DNA of 64,000 nt from Cardinalis cardinalis (lineage: Eukaryota > Chordata > Aves > Passeriformes > Cardinalidae), in the NCBI GenBank assembly GCA_014549065.1, contig JACDOX010000085.1:2323697-2387696 (forward strand), given 5' to 3'. Shown piece by piece: positions 14,571 to 26,767 of this stretch. The position numbers and the translations under genes were made by a program. How positions within the stretch are numbered: position 1 is the first letter of the stretch; each line of letters begins with the position of its first letter. Under the pieces are notes generated by a model, which was not told where the DNA came from, did no database searches, and saw nothing but the letters and a program-made list of their open reading frames with translations.

Positions 14571-16307
14571 NCAATGGCCTGTGCTCAAGTGGGTTTGAGG
14601 AATTGCCCAGCTCTGGGGAAGCAGGAGGCAAATCCTGACACGTCCCTTCTGACAGTAAGTGCTCCCAGCATTTGTCTGTCCCCCTGAGACATCTTGGAAA
14701 TTACCTTGGAGTGGTGCACGGATACTACCTGTAGATTTTAAATACACACATGTGAATAATTAATTCTAATCTCTCTGTCTCAGCAGCAGTGCATATAACA
14801 GCAGGATGGTAAAACCTGCTTTAGAGCTGTTGAGAAATCACCTGGAATGTCATTGCACTTGTATAATCCTGTCTTGTGTTTCTGAACCTCAATTTAAATN
14901 AATAACTACCATGAAGCACTGATTGCATAAATGCTGTTGTAGAGCTCTCCTGCAGCTGTCAGCCATGGCCAATCCATGTTTGGGCCAAGGGGAAGATGTA
15001 CCATCCTTGTAGCAGCTCCAGCAGCCTTGGCAGCTGCTGCTGGAAATTCTCATTGCCTAATCTTGCATCTAGAAACAAGCCAAGTGCAGTAATTGGCTGA
15101 CACATTTTTTGCAACTGTTATTTTTTAAGATTTTAGTTAGCAACAAAGAAGACGAAATTTTCTGTTCTTTGCTTCTTGGGTTGCTGTGCAATTATACCAC
15201 TGATGTGCTCATTATAATTTGTCTCCACTAATCCTTAGGGACTCCAGAGAGCTGCTTCTTTAGACTGTTGAGTTCAGACTGTACCAGCTATGTCAACCAG
15301 TAGAACTTCTCTTTAGAGATAAAACTGCATTAGAATTGGAGTAGATTTATTTTGAATCNCACAAATGCATGTCTTGCTGTGGGACATCCTGTGGAGCTGG
15401 TTAAAAAGGTACAGTGTTTTTCACTTAAACAGTCATCACTTTTCTTGTTGTTTAGTTGTGGGCTGCCATGAGCTGAGGGTGTGGAAGAGATGATTTCATC
15501 AGCCCCAGAGCCAGGTCCTTTCTCAGCCAGGACACACCCCACCCCTTCCAGTACAGAGAGCTCCTACAGCTATGAAATGCTCAAGAGTCTTCCCTAATAA
15601 ATATTGTTTGGCCTTAAATCTGTGGGATTCAAGCTGTCAAAGTGATCTGTAGTGGTTTTTTTTTCACAAGGTAGCCCAAAAGGTTTGGTGTGTATGACTG
15701 AGAAAAGCCACCCCCTTTGAGAGCAGGCACAAACCTGGAGTGAGTGAGGGCCCTGGGGCTCCCAGCTGGAGCCATTGCCAGTGAGGTGGAGCAAGAGCCT
15801 GTCAGCCCACCTGGCAGGACCAGGAAAACTTTGATGTTCTTCTCTTCCTCTTACCATTGCTGCTTATAAAAGATGGAAGAAAAGGAAATAAATTGACTCC
15901 ATCCAAGCATTTTTTTGGTTTTAACTCAATTCTTTACTGAGCAGTGGAAATTCTTTGGTTTACTGCCTGAAGATCTGCCCTGACAGAGAAGGCCTTGTTT
16001 GGGTGGGGAATTTTTGACTTCTGTTTGTTTGTTTGTGTGTGGTGGTTTTCTGTAGGTTATTTTATTTTCCAAACATAACTACTGAATTGTTATTNGAATT
16101 CCTAAATTATTGCAGCAGTAATCAAGGGATGTTGAAGGCTTCTATGGAAACAAGCTACTTTTTAGAGAATTACACTGAGAATTCCCCTGAAAGCGCTCAT
16201 GGTGAGATTGTTTTCCTGCAGCTCCAGGGGATGGTAACAGAACTGGTGATTCTTGGAGCTGGGCTGAGTTTGGGGCTGGTTCCCTCCCAACAAGGCTCCA
16301 TCAGTGC

Positions 16308-16710
16308 NNNNNNNNNNNNNNNNNNNNNNNNNNNNNNNNNNNNNNNNNNNNNNNNNNNNNNNNNNNNNNNNNNNNNNNNNNNNNNNNNNNNNNNNNNNNN
16401 NNNNNNNNNNNNNNNNNNNNNNNNNNNNNNNNNNNNNNNNNNNNNNNNNNNNNNNNNNNNNNNNNNNNNNNNNNNNNNNNNNNNNNNNNNNNNNNNNNNN
16501 NNNNNNNNNNNNNNNNNNNNNNNNNNNNNNNNNNNNNNNNNNNNNNNNNNNNNNNNNNNNNNNNNNNNNNNNNNNNNNNNNNNNNNNNNNNNNNNNNNNN
16601 NNNNNNNNNNNNNNNNNNNNNNNNNNNNNNNNNNNNNNNNNNNNNNNNNNNNNNNNNNNNNNNNNNNNNNNNNNNNNNNNNNNNNNNNNNNNNNNNNNNN
16701 NNNNNNNNNN
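16308..16710. other. Assembly gap (403 N)
   Basis: A continuous run of 403 undetermined bases. The open frames that appear to cross it are artefacts. The left flank is ordinary intronic sequence and the right flank is abruptly GC- and CpG-rich. Confidence 0.99.
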
Positions 16711-16850
16711 TTTGTGCAGAGCCTGTCCGCAGGCAGCAGGGCTGCCCGGGGTCCGTGGGCAGGCTCGCGGTTGCGCGGCGCTGCAGCGGCGCACAGGGCG
16801 CTCTTTCAGCAGCTGCCTGACGGTCGCGTTGTGCTGGCAGAAAAAACACA
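16711..16850. promoter_or_regulatory. CpG-rich edge next to the gap, possible truncated CpG island
   Basis: The 140 bp after the gap are GC-rich with many CpGs (for example gtccgcaggc, gcgcggcgctgc, gacggtcgcg), while sequence beyond about 16.87 kb returns at once to AT-rich. GC-rich DNA is a common cause of gaps in short-read bird assemblies, so the gap may hide the rest of a CpG island. A promoter or exon role is inference only. Confidence 0.4.
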
Positions 16851-19800
16851 GCCCCAAACAGAATCTCCACGGTACATCTGGGAAAGAACTCCTCTTCTGT
16901 ACTAAAAATAAATTTAAAAATTAGCAGCGAATGTAGTTTTTCAGTTGAGTCAAAAAAGTGTAGTGTACCACAGGAAACCTTTCTGGTCTTTGGTTTGCCA
17001 CTAACACCAGAAGATGTTTCTTTTAACTCCGAACATGTTTGCATTGATCTGCTCTGTGTTTGTACTTCAGCCACTTAATGGCATCCTGGATCTTAAAATC
17101 TCAAAATCCAGATTGCCCTCTTGCCTCCTTTGCTATCACATCGTGGTGGTTACAGGTTTGCTTTGTCTTGGGTCACAGTTTCAGGTCTTTGTCTGCTCAA
17201 AATATGAACTACAAAGTGTTTTGAAACAAATGAGAAAGGGTGAGGTAAAATTGGCAGACTGGTTAACTGGAGGTTACAGCAATGAGTTCCTATTTTATAG
17301 CCTGCATGGCCTCAGTATGAAAGTTAAATCTTTAACTAGAGTTATAAACCTGTCGTTACTTGGCATATTATCCATTGGATGTATCACTTCATAGTGTCTT
17401 TTCTGGCCTTCTGGTAAGGGTGAAAGGCAAATACAGAAAATCTCAGCGCTTTAGAATAAAAAAAAGTGATCTTCATTTTCCTGGTGGTCTTTACTTCACA
17501 TAAAGTACAGCTGGAAGAAAATATTTTTAATTATAATTTTATTGAAATNTTCTTGCTAATCATAGTGGGATTTAAAAAATATATATTAAGTCTGTTTCTC
17601 ATTTATCTTATCTGCTTGAAAAAGCCATTAAATTAGTTGCAGGGAAGTCTTGTCAGAGTCTTTATGGCTTGTGTCTAAGCTGCAGGTTTGCTGAGGATCT
17701 AGAAAAGGCAGAGCCTGTGGAAATGTGCTGGTGCTGAGCCCCTGGGTTNTGTCAGTTCCTCCTGGCACCACAGGAAGGTGCCTCTTTGGCTATTGCTCTA
17801 TTGAGAGGAACAATAGCATGTAATTTCATTTAGTTAAAGATATTAACCAGGAGAAATAGCATGAGCAATCTCTTCTCCTCCAGGTTTTCCCACATCCCTC
17901 CCACTTAAGGGATAATTTGCAGTGATGTGCTACATATATCTCTCCATGGATTTGTAGGTAATTTCATAGCCTTGACCATNATCCTTTGTGTATATATTTA
18001 TGTACATAAGGTAGAGAGTGTTTGGGGGTTACATATCTCATAGACTAACTGTTAAAATTCAATATGTATTNGGAGCTACTTGGGTCCTTGATTTGGTTAA
18101 TTCTTTTTCTATATTAGGAAACTTCTTCACATGGAAGAAGTCCCTCTAGGGAGTTAAAAAGCATTCTTGCAACAGCTGATTTGTTAAAAACCCAGGAGAT
18201 GCAAAACAAAATATTGTCATTTGTTAGCTCTAAAGGAGCCCTTGTGCTCCTTCAAATGGTAACAGAAATTCAGAGCCATGTGTAAATAGAATTTTATGGC
18301 TTGTNTCAGTTACCTCCCAACGTGTGTCATTCTCCTTGCATAGCAGATTACACATCTGAAATGATTCACATTTCTGTCATTTCCAGAAGGAAAGCTGAGC
18401 AAAGAAAGACATCTGGACAAGGGTTATGATGGGAGATAGGAATTGAGAAATTAATATGTTTCTGTCCATATGCTTTTTGTAATAGCTCCTAGGAGGTTAT
18501 CAGNTGAAGATAATCATGTTAATGAGGCGTATAGGTAATTCCTGGAAAATACCTGATTTTTACACTATTTTCTGTTTAACCCATCCTAACCACGTAGGGA
18601 GAATACAGTGAGTTCCCTGTGCTTTACCTGTGGGCAGTGTGGCACCCATGTTTTCTGTTGGTGCTCGGCAAGGNGCAGCTCCCAGCACGTGCCAGCATTT
18701 CCCAGGGAGGGCTGTGGGTGAGGCAGGGGCTGCTGTGCTGCTGGCTGTGGGTGGGGTGGATCAGTGGCAAAGGCAGTGGGGACGCCCGGTGTGCAGGGCT
18801 GGCTGAAGGCAGGAGCCCTGGGGAGAGGCCGTGGCAGCAGCTCCAGGGTTTGGCTCAGGAGTGCAGAGCAGGGGCTGTGTTGGTGGCAGCTGCTCGCCGT
18901 GACCTGCAGGTGTGCCACGAGAGCTGCAGAGCCCCTCTCTCTCCACAGCTGCTGAGCCCAGCAGTGGGTGGCTTGTGTCCCGTTTGCTGTCCACATAGCT
19001 GTGGCAGTGCAGCTCTCTGCTCTGCTCTGCTCTTTGGGGCCGGGCAGGGCTGGCAGCCAGGTACAGAGCTGCAGCACAGTGTGACAGTTACCCTTTATTG
19101 GATGGCAGCTCTAGAGACTTCAGACTCACCTGAAATTGTCTTCTTGGGGCCCTGAGACAAGCACTATCTCCCTGTTTTCTCCTACATTTCTACCTTCTCT
19201 CACTTCTTTATGTGCGTGTGTTCATATATTTTCATGGGGGCACTGGCATTGCACCATTGCCAACCCATGACAGTCAGTTTTCTGTTTCTTCACATTGATC
19301 CTTGAAGCCTTATCCTTGATCCTAAAATTAAGAGTTAGACACATTTAAGGGTAAAGGTTTGGGGNNTTTTTTGTATTTAATAAGGATTTAATGGTGTAAC
19401 ACTTTGCCAAGGTGGAATACATTGAAATGCACACACTTGGTAGATTACATATACAATTTTATAGACCTCACAAATTAGNANATCNAACAAAGACATCTCA
19501 GTGAGAGGCTTGGATGAATAGTGTGATATTTTTCTAAAATTTTCTTTTTCTAAAGAAATANTCTTCTTTAGGTTGGCCTAATCTTAGTTTACAGGATGTA
19601 TTCTAGATGGGGCCTTGGTTTCTTAAGATAGCATAGAGTTTTCCAGCCTCCAAGTACAAGGTCTTTAGGATGTTTGGTCTTTTGGTTTAGCAGAATACCA
19701 AGACTGTGTTATCAGACTTAAGGAATTATAAGAATGCATGCTGAGGGCACTATGAATACCTAAAAGGTATCTAAAAGAAAAGGCAAAAATTGTCTTGGCA

Positions 19801-22800
19801 TCAGTGTGGCACTGACCGATGGTACAGACCACAGCAATTCAGTGATGGCCATGCACTGCTGAAAAGCTGCATGGTCCCAGTTTGTCATTGAGTAACCAGG
19901 GTGGCTCACTGGCCAAGTCATTCTTTGCTGCAGATGAACAGTCAGGAGAGCAGGGCCTGCTTGCTGCTCAGTAGTTTCTAAATTAATGGTGTCATCTGGG
20001 TGCAGCAGTTGCATCTCTTATTATAGCAACATACAGTTGCTTTACTGGTGGCTAAAATCAGCTGTGGACCATATGTGTAGCTTCTAAGCTCTTTTGGATT
20101 TGCTAAAGCATTGCTTAATGATCATGTACTGAAATGTCTGACATCACAATGTCTATTATTTGACCTATAAAATCAGTGAAACAAACTGGCAGCTGTCAGA
20201 ACCCCATCAGAAAGACTCCGTGACTTATTTAAATTTAATATTGGTACACATTCTCATATATAGACTTTGTGAGTTGGTTCTGAAGCCTCCCTTATGTAAA
20301 ACGAACTGTCGGCCCAAATGAGATTTTGTTTAGATTTTTTAGAAAGGGAATGTTTGTTAAAGGAGTCCTGTTTTAATGCTTATGTAGGATACTTGCCCGC
20401 AGCTTTCTGAAGCAGTTCAGGAAGATGTTTTGTTTTAATTTTTCAGTAGAAATTACTTATTTTTTGTGCTGATACTGAAATGTCCAATATTTCAGTGGAG
20501 CTGTGTGTCATGGAGCNTTTGGGATGGAAGATGCTGTATAAGCATTAGATACATTGCATTTTAGTGAAAGCTGGCCACAGACTGCAGCAAGAACACAGAG
20601 ATAAATCATCCTTGTTTTCTCCCTCTGAATTTGCTGAATCTGCAAATTGAATTTGCTGCCTCCTATTTTGTTTTAGATGAGCTGTAGTTTTCCCATGGAA
20701 AATGCCTCTATTTCACTTACAGGTCTGGACAACTCTCTCACCTGACTATTATGACTGATTTTTGAATTCTCACAGTGCTGTGGGTCAGCCCTGCTAAGTT
20801 CTATTTGTGCTTCTTTGTGGTTGTTCTACTTGCACAGCGCTGTGCTCCCACATTGGTACTCCTCAGAGGGACCCGTGTCTGTGTCCAGAGCAGTTCCCTG
20901 TGGCTGAGGAAACGCCTTCTGCTGGAAAACCACCGGGAGCTGCTTGCCTCCCAGAGCNGCTGCTGGGCTGTGCAGGCTGCCCAGAACCGGTCCCATAACC
21001 AGCTCNCATTTATTTGTTTTATTAGCTCTTTTATGCACATACTGGTTTTAGTGGGATGANTGTCAGCTACGTGATAATTACAGCTATTCTCACTTGGAAA
21101 TTAAAAAAATGAGACCAAAAAGCCTTAGGCTTCCTCCGGAGCCCAGGCTTTGTCAGCAGCCATGAGTCACCCTGGATTGAGTGAGTGTCAGAGATGAAGC
21201 AAATGTGCTGATTTTTCCTTTGTTCCCTCAACCTTTTCTGAGCAAACAGCAGGAGTTGCCTCTCTGTGCCTTAGCACCTAAAATTTCACTGGGGCAGGGA
21301 AAGCTTCCAATCACAAACCTTGCAATTCTTAGCACTGGGAAGGTGCCACATCAGCAGCTTTATCTGTTGCCATTGCAAAACATGGATTTTTTTTTACATT
21401 TCAACCACTTGTCTGAATATCCAGCTTCCTTTGACTGGATCAGCAAGGAGGATGCCTGTCAAAAAAGGCTTTTTCCTTCCACCCACTCCCTTGCTTACTT
21501 TGTTGCAAAACAGATCTTTATAAGAGATGTTGCAAATTTATGAGGTTGCAGAGAAGACAAACAGGCTTTTTCCAGGCTTTTGTTTAAAAAGCTATTTGAT
21601 AATATCAAGTGTGTTGATATTTGAAAAAAAATGAGGAAGTGTGTAATATGTAAATGATACATAAAATGTAAATATATAATAAGTATGCATAATAATGACA
21701 TCTGCTGTTTTTACTTTAGTCTTCAGCATATGTAGCATATTTCAGTTTCACAGTTTTATAAATATTTCCATTTTGTGTGCATCTTCATAAGGACTTTAAT
21801 GGTACTTGAAAAGTAGGAGGAAGATCTCCAGTGTCAATACAAGCCTGTTTGAGGAGTGGTAATTCAAGAGAGACTTGGGACTGTTGGTGTTGGAGATGGC
21901 AAATTAAATGAAGGCAGAGAGTTGAGAAAACACTGAGTGCTCTTCCATGCCCGGTCTCCTGGATGAAGGTCATTATCAGCAGGACTGGCAGAGACTTGCA
22001 GGGAGTCAAAAATTTGATTGAAATGTCTGGAAAAGGAACAAGGAATCCATTTTTATTTGTTTTCTNTGATAACATAAGCCAGATTTGAGAGGGACAGAAA
22101 GTTTTTGTATTGGAGTAGCTTTATCCTGACTCTGAATTGCTTGGTTAACTATTCATTTTACACACATGAAAATATTCCTGTTGAAGAATACGTGCAGTCT
22201 GCATGCATTTTTGAATGCCTCTTTCTTGTCTTTCCAAGACCACCACCATAGCTGTAGGGGGGAGTTTGGGTAACAGAACCATGTGAAAGATGTTCAGCAT
22301 AAACACTGGGACAGTGTTACCATGCAGGGAGCATAACCTCCAACCATTTTATTTGTAATAGGAAAAAATACATGTTCCTTTGAACATGATGAACTGCCCT
22401 GCCCTGTGCTGTGGGGGTAGTAAATGCATGATAGACCTGCTCAAATCCTTGTAGCTGTGGTTTGCTGGCTCAGCAGTGCCACAATGGACAGGACTCTGGT
22501 TTAGGATGCTGTGGCTTTCCCAGTGATTTCCATTTGATTTGCCTCCACTAACAATGTCACCTAAATGTGCCCTTGTGCCAGCTGGGGCAGCCTGTGCCTG
22601 TGGACCAGCACCTCCAGGTTCATCTGCTGTGGCTGCAGCTGGGGCAGGAGGCTCTGTTGTTGCNGTGGGGGTCTCTGGGGCACACTGCAGTGTGGGGCTC
22701 ATGGATTTGGAAAAACCTCGGAGCCCGTCCTTGTTTCAGCTTTGCATGGTGCAGTCTTGTTCCAGCACTTTGACAACAATAGAAATGCAGTGTCCTGGGG

Positions 22801-25800
22801 AGTTAAATGCTAAAAATGTCAAATCTGTGGTTTTGTTTATACTCAGATCTTTTCCAGTTTGACTAATAAGCCCTTAGCTCTAAACTACTAAACTTACTGT
22901 GAAAATGTCATTTTATCTGGAATTTGAGAAAGAATAGTAAGAGAAGAAAGCAAACTGTTGGTCCCAATTTCTTGTGTCACTCTGAGAGAGTGATGTTGAC
23001 CTCAGGGGTTTTTAGGGAGAGGCTTTGGAGTTTTGTTTGGTGACTTTGATTGCTGACAAAGAACTGGAAAACACTGGTGGCTTTCTTGACCCCACTCAGG
23101 GCTCCTGAGCCAGCCAAACTAAGGTGTTGGTACTCCTGTGCCAGTCCAGCAGAGCAAGGGGCAGCCTTGGATGGAGGGTAGGGATGGATGGGGTGGAGAA
23201 ACAGCCCTTGGTCCTTGGCTGAAGCTGTATTAGAGCTTTAAGGTTGGAAAGTTTTGGGACATTTCNTGTTCTTTCACCAGCAAGGCAGTAGAGGAGGAAG
23301 CCTGACTCATCTTGGCAGCACTTCACAAAACCTACTGTCCTAACTTCAGGCAGAACCTGACCCATGGCTGTTTCTGTGTTCCCTTATCTATTTAGAAATG
23401 AGGTTTTTGTTCCTTGTCTGACAGGTTTGCAGCTCTGCAAAGATTGGAACCCGAGCAAGGGTAGCAATCAGACAAAAGGTGAACTATTGAACACCAAGGC
23501 AGAAGCAGAGAGATAAGATTAAAAGACAAACATAAACCACATTGTATTTGCNGTGGATGGCATCTGACAGGATGGGTGCCCAGCAGCAAGGTTCAAGATG
23601 GGGTCAGAAATTGTAGTCTGAAGGAGACTGAGGCTAAATAAGTGTTAAATACGCTTAATCCAGAGTTCATGTCATCAAACTGTCTATAATTTCTAGAGAA
23701 TAATCTAGATATTTATCAAACTCATTCTTTCTCATTGTTTATACCATGTATGTCCTGAGTAATATNTAAAACTTTTGCTACCTATACATTTACACTTACA
23801 TTTTAGAAAGCTGCTCTGTTTTCCTTACTTCTTGCCCAATTTTTGTAAATTGCTGAGGGTCTTGGAGGTCTGAGCCCTTTGTTTAACATTCCTGAAAGCT
23901 GTCTACCTTCACATCCACATGTGCTGATGTCACAGTCTGCACTTGCTTGACAGAAGTTATTATTGAGGATTGGATTTCNTCCCTTGTAATTCCCTTTTCT
24001 GAGCCATGCCTTACTCTTGCCTTTGTGCATTTTGTCATTAAGTCTGCTTGATCATTTTTGTACTATCAAGAACTAAAATCTTTAACTGCTGGTAATTCCC
24101 CTGATCTTCAGTCAGTTTTTTTTAAAATAAATAATATCTGCCACAGGCTTGAGGTTGTGCCATCATCTGCATGAGAGGTAGGCTGAATAATCAGCCTTCT
24201 GTGGTCTTACTTTCCAGCCCAGAACTGAGCTCTGAACAAAGCAACATTACATCTGGTTTTCAGGATTCCTGGGAAAATTTACCCCTTGAAAAAAAATCTC
24301 TTTAGCTCTTAGAAAAAGTGTGGCATGGGTTTTTCTAAATCTGGAAAATTATTTCAGCCTTGTTATTTCAGTGTTCCTTTTNCTTCATATTCTTTGTAAT
24401 GAAAACTGACAGTTATTTTACATACTGGAAAATCTTGCATGATTGGTCTCAGTTCAGTATCTGCAGGAGGAAATTAAGATTACGCTGCTTGCACATTAAT
24501 GATGAACTTCCCATGGCTTTTTAATGGCATTTTACTTTAAATACAAAGATTCTNTTGTTGGCAAACAAGATCACTACAGTTAATCCTAATGATCTGGATC
24601 AGATCATATTTGTATTAATGTGATCTGTAATTAAAAACAACTGCTTTGTAATAGCAATTCAGTAAGTAATTAAATGCTGCTTTTTAAAGACTTTTTCTTT
24701 GCACTTAATNAATGTCAGGCTGACAGTCAAGAGGGCTGGTGTCAAATAATTTCCTGCAAATACTTGTCAATTATGTTTTTCATGTCAGATAGTTGCCTTT
24801 CAGTTTGCACTCTTGGCTCTGTCCTTTTCCTGTGCGCTGGGCTGTGTATCTGCAGTTGTACTCCTCAGTGCAATGGGCAGGCCATTTCTTTGCTCAGACT
24901 GTTTTTATCAGAGTTCATGCATGCTTTTTTCTGGTGTTGGATATCCTTTATTTCACTGTTCTCCCCCACTCTTGCCCTCCAAGTGCCTGGAAGAGTAGTG
25001 AAAGTAAATTTACTTTTCTGCCCCATGCAATATCATCCTGGTTCCTTGCTCAGCAGCCTGTTTCTTTGAACGTGCTTGGAGNCAGTTTTCAAGGTAGATG
25101 TGTTTAGGGCTTCAGAAATTTCATTGCCAGCCAGTTCACAACATAAATGGAATTATATTGTTAAAAAAGTAATGCTTCTTTATAGGAGATTCATTAGAAT
25201 ATGGGCACTGCATAGAATAATTAGCACTGCAAGNAGTTGTATCTCATCATCTAGGTTTGCTCTGAGTTCAGACACTGGTGGTGGTGTATTTTGTGAGCAG
25301 GACTGTGCTGGAATGTGCTGAATCCCTGTGGGGCTGACAGGAGTTGAAGACTTCCTCCTGTCCCCATTGACTTCTGGGTGGGCACTGCCAGAATTTCATC
25401 TGATTTGTAAAGCCAGCAGTGAATAATACCCTTATGTGTGGGAACAGTCTTGTTGACTGTAGAGAACGGAGGAATTTGTATTTATAGATGTGTAACATTG
25501 CAATTGGCATTCCCTCTCTCTGTGGATGGCTGATGGCAGATAAGATGAACAGGGGTTTTTCAGCCCCTACTGTCTTGCTGCAATATTCTGTGTCAGTGGG
25601 GACTTCTGGCCAACCAGCCCACATTTATTCACTAACTGCAAAGGAAACAGATAATTTAAGTGACTCTTTACTTATTTCAATCCTGTCTATAAAATTAACA
25701 CGAACCACTTGTTTACTGGAAGCAGCCCAGCTCATGCCTTCAGTCGAGGAGTTAAGGATGATAACGATCTCGTTGCTCTTTCCAAGACATTCATTATCGT

Positions 25801-26039
25801 GGAGATTTCAACGCAATGAGAAATGTTGCCTAATACATTCCTAAGTCTGCTCTTTTTTAANTTCCTTGAGCAATTCGAGAAGCCAAAAATAGCCCATTTC
25901 AACAGTCATTCAAAAGGTCTATTTTCAGAAGAATATAGAATTTATTTGGGCATAAACTGAGAATCTGAGCCATAGACAGAGACTCTCGTTGTTTCCTCTT
26001 GATGACGGCTTTTGCTGCTCTAAAGGACACGCAGGAATT
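16711..26039 (+). other. XYLT1: XYLT1 upstream intron, second part (no gene seen)
   Basis: Apart from the CpG-rich first 140 bp, no exon or RNA gene can be supported. A GC-rich patch at about 18.6-19.1 kb gives long overlapping open frames on both strands, typical of low stop-codon density rather than coding. Around 19.36-19.56 kb several ambiguous bases cluster in an AT-rich block. The stretch just before 26 kb has more CpGs than the rest and may be the shoulder of the CpG island. Confidence 0.55.
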
Positions 26040-26600
26040 AAACTAAGTGAAGACGACAGCTCCTTCTCGGCTTTCACCGCCTGCGAAACGCATCCTTCCA
26101 CATGCGGATTTACAGCAGGCTTCGGCTCGCATCAGCTCTCTTCAGATCGGCTCGGCTAACATCATTTCATGCTGATAGNGAGTAAGAAAGGGCAGCGCTG
26201 AGCTGCTGGCGCCGGGCGCTGCTCGGGCCGGGGAGCGCTCGGAGCGCGGAGCGTGTCCGGCCGCGCCGCCCGTCTGCGGAGCGCTGCCCGCCGCACCTGC
26301 CGGCAGAGCTGCTCNCCGGCCCTGTTTCCTTTGTGTCACGGGGGCTTTTCCCTCCTTCCTGTTTGCCCTGCATTGGTATTCCGGCCAGCTCGGCCTTCAG
26401 CAAACATTTCTGTGCCATCGCGGCGGGGCAGCGGCAAAAGGCCGAGTTCGGCATCTTTCCCGTGCTGCTTCTCCCGAAACAGCCCGGCCTTCAGAAAGGG
26501 ATTATGTGCAACCTGTCACCACAAGGGGCTTCTCCGGGAAAGCCTTGAGGCGTCCGTGGCTTTTCCTGGCCGCTTCCAGGGGAGGCCATCTGCTGCCAGC
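26040..26600. promoter_or_regulatory. Intronic CpG island
   Basis: About 560 bp contain roughly fifty CpG dinucleotides, densest at about 26205-26310 (repeated gcgc, cgcgg and ccgccg steps, and a CCGCCC Sp1-type box), whereas kilobases on either side have almost none. This suggests an unmethylated element: an alternative promoter of XYLT1, a promoter of a non-coding or antisense transcript, or a CpG-rich enhancer. It lies about 11.5 kb upstream of the XYLT1 exon. Open frames across it begin at non-ATG codons or look like composition effects, so I call no protein. Potential donor-like AGGT steps occur just downstream, but no first exon can be fixed from sequence alone. Confidence 0.75.
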
Positions 26601-26714
26601 AGGTGTGCACAAGGACCAGGAGCATGGACATTTGCTGAATGTGCACCTTTCACGGCATCATCGTGTCACCGAGAGACAGTAGCTCATCAGACAAAATAGG
26701 AGACTGAAAGTCTT

Positions 26715-26767
26715 TTCTCTTGGATATACGGATAGATATTCCTGGATATATATTCTCTTGGATATAC
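26715..26767. repeat. GGATATA-type short repeat beside the CpG island
   Basis: TTCTCTTGGATATAC occurs at 26715-26729 and again at 26753-26767, with a further ctggatatata copy between them. A degenerate minisatellite with a period of about 38 bp. Confidence 0.85.

Larger units (their letters stand above)
1..16307 (+). other. XYLT1: XYLT1 upstream intron, first part (no gene seen)
   Basis: No exon or RNA gene can be supported here. It holds AT-rich intronic DNA, short GC-richer patches (about 1.0-1.2, 2.4-3.2 and 9.1-9.3 kb), a TCC run, an A run near 2.33 kb, a 10-bp inverted repeat at 3.65 kb, a GGTA run near 9.52 kb, a 23-bp minisatellite at 9.17 kb and a 15-bp repeat at 14.53 kb. Assignment to the XYLT1 intron rests on the exon at 38 kb and the absence of another gene. 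The short upstream exon expected in XYLT1 could be hidden here or lie outside the window. Confidence 0.6.

Noticed and set aside
16033..17074. Very long frames (206-290 codons) around 16.3-16.7 kb
   Set aside because: Most of their length is the N gap, which contains no real codons.
17014..17394. 126-codon plus-strand ORF, hydrophobic
   Set aside because: Hydrophobicity follows from T-rich sequence; no homology recognised and no splice or promoter context.
18109..18160. Short resemblance to CR1 (atattaggaaacttcttcac)
   Set aside because: Only about 20-30 bp match and flanking CR1 blocks are absent, so it cannot be separated from chance.
18586..19155. Overlapping 178-codon plus and 163-codon minus frames
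   Set aside because: GC-rich patch with few stop codons on both strands; repetitive Ala/Gly/Leu/Pro composition, no domain, no splice context.
26253..26699. 148-codon plus-strand frame across the CpG island
   Set aside because: Starts at GTG, Arg/Ala/Pro-rich as expected from GC-rich DNA, and loses its composition outside the island.
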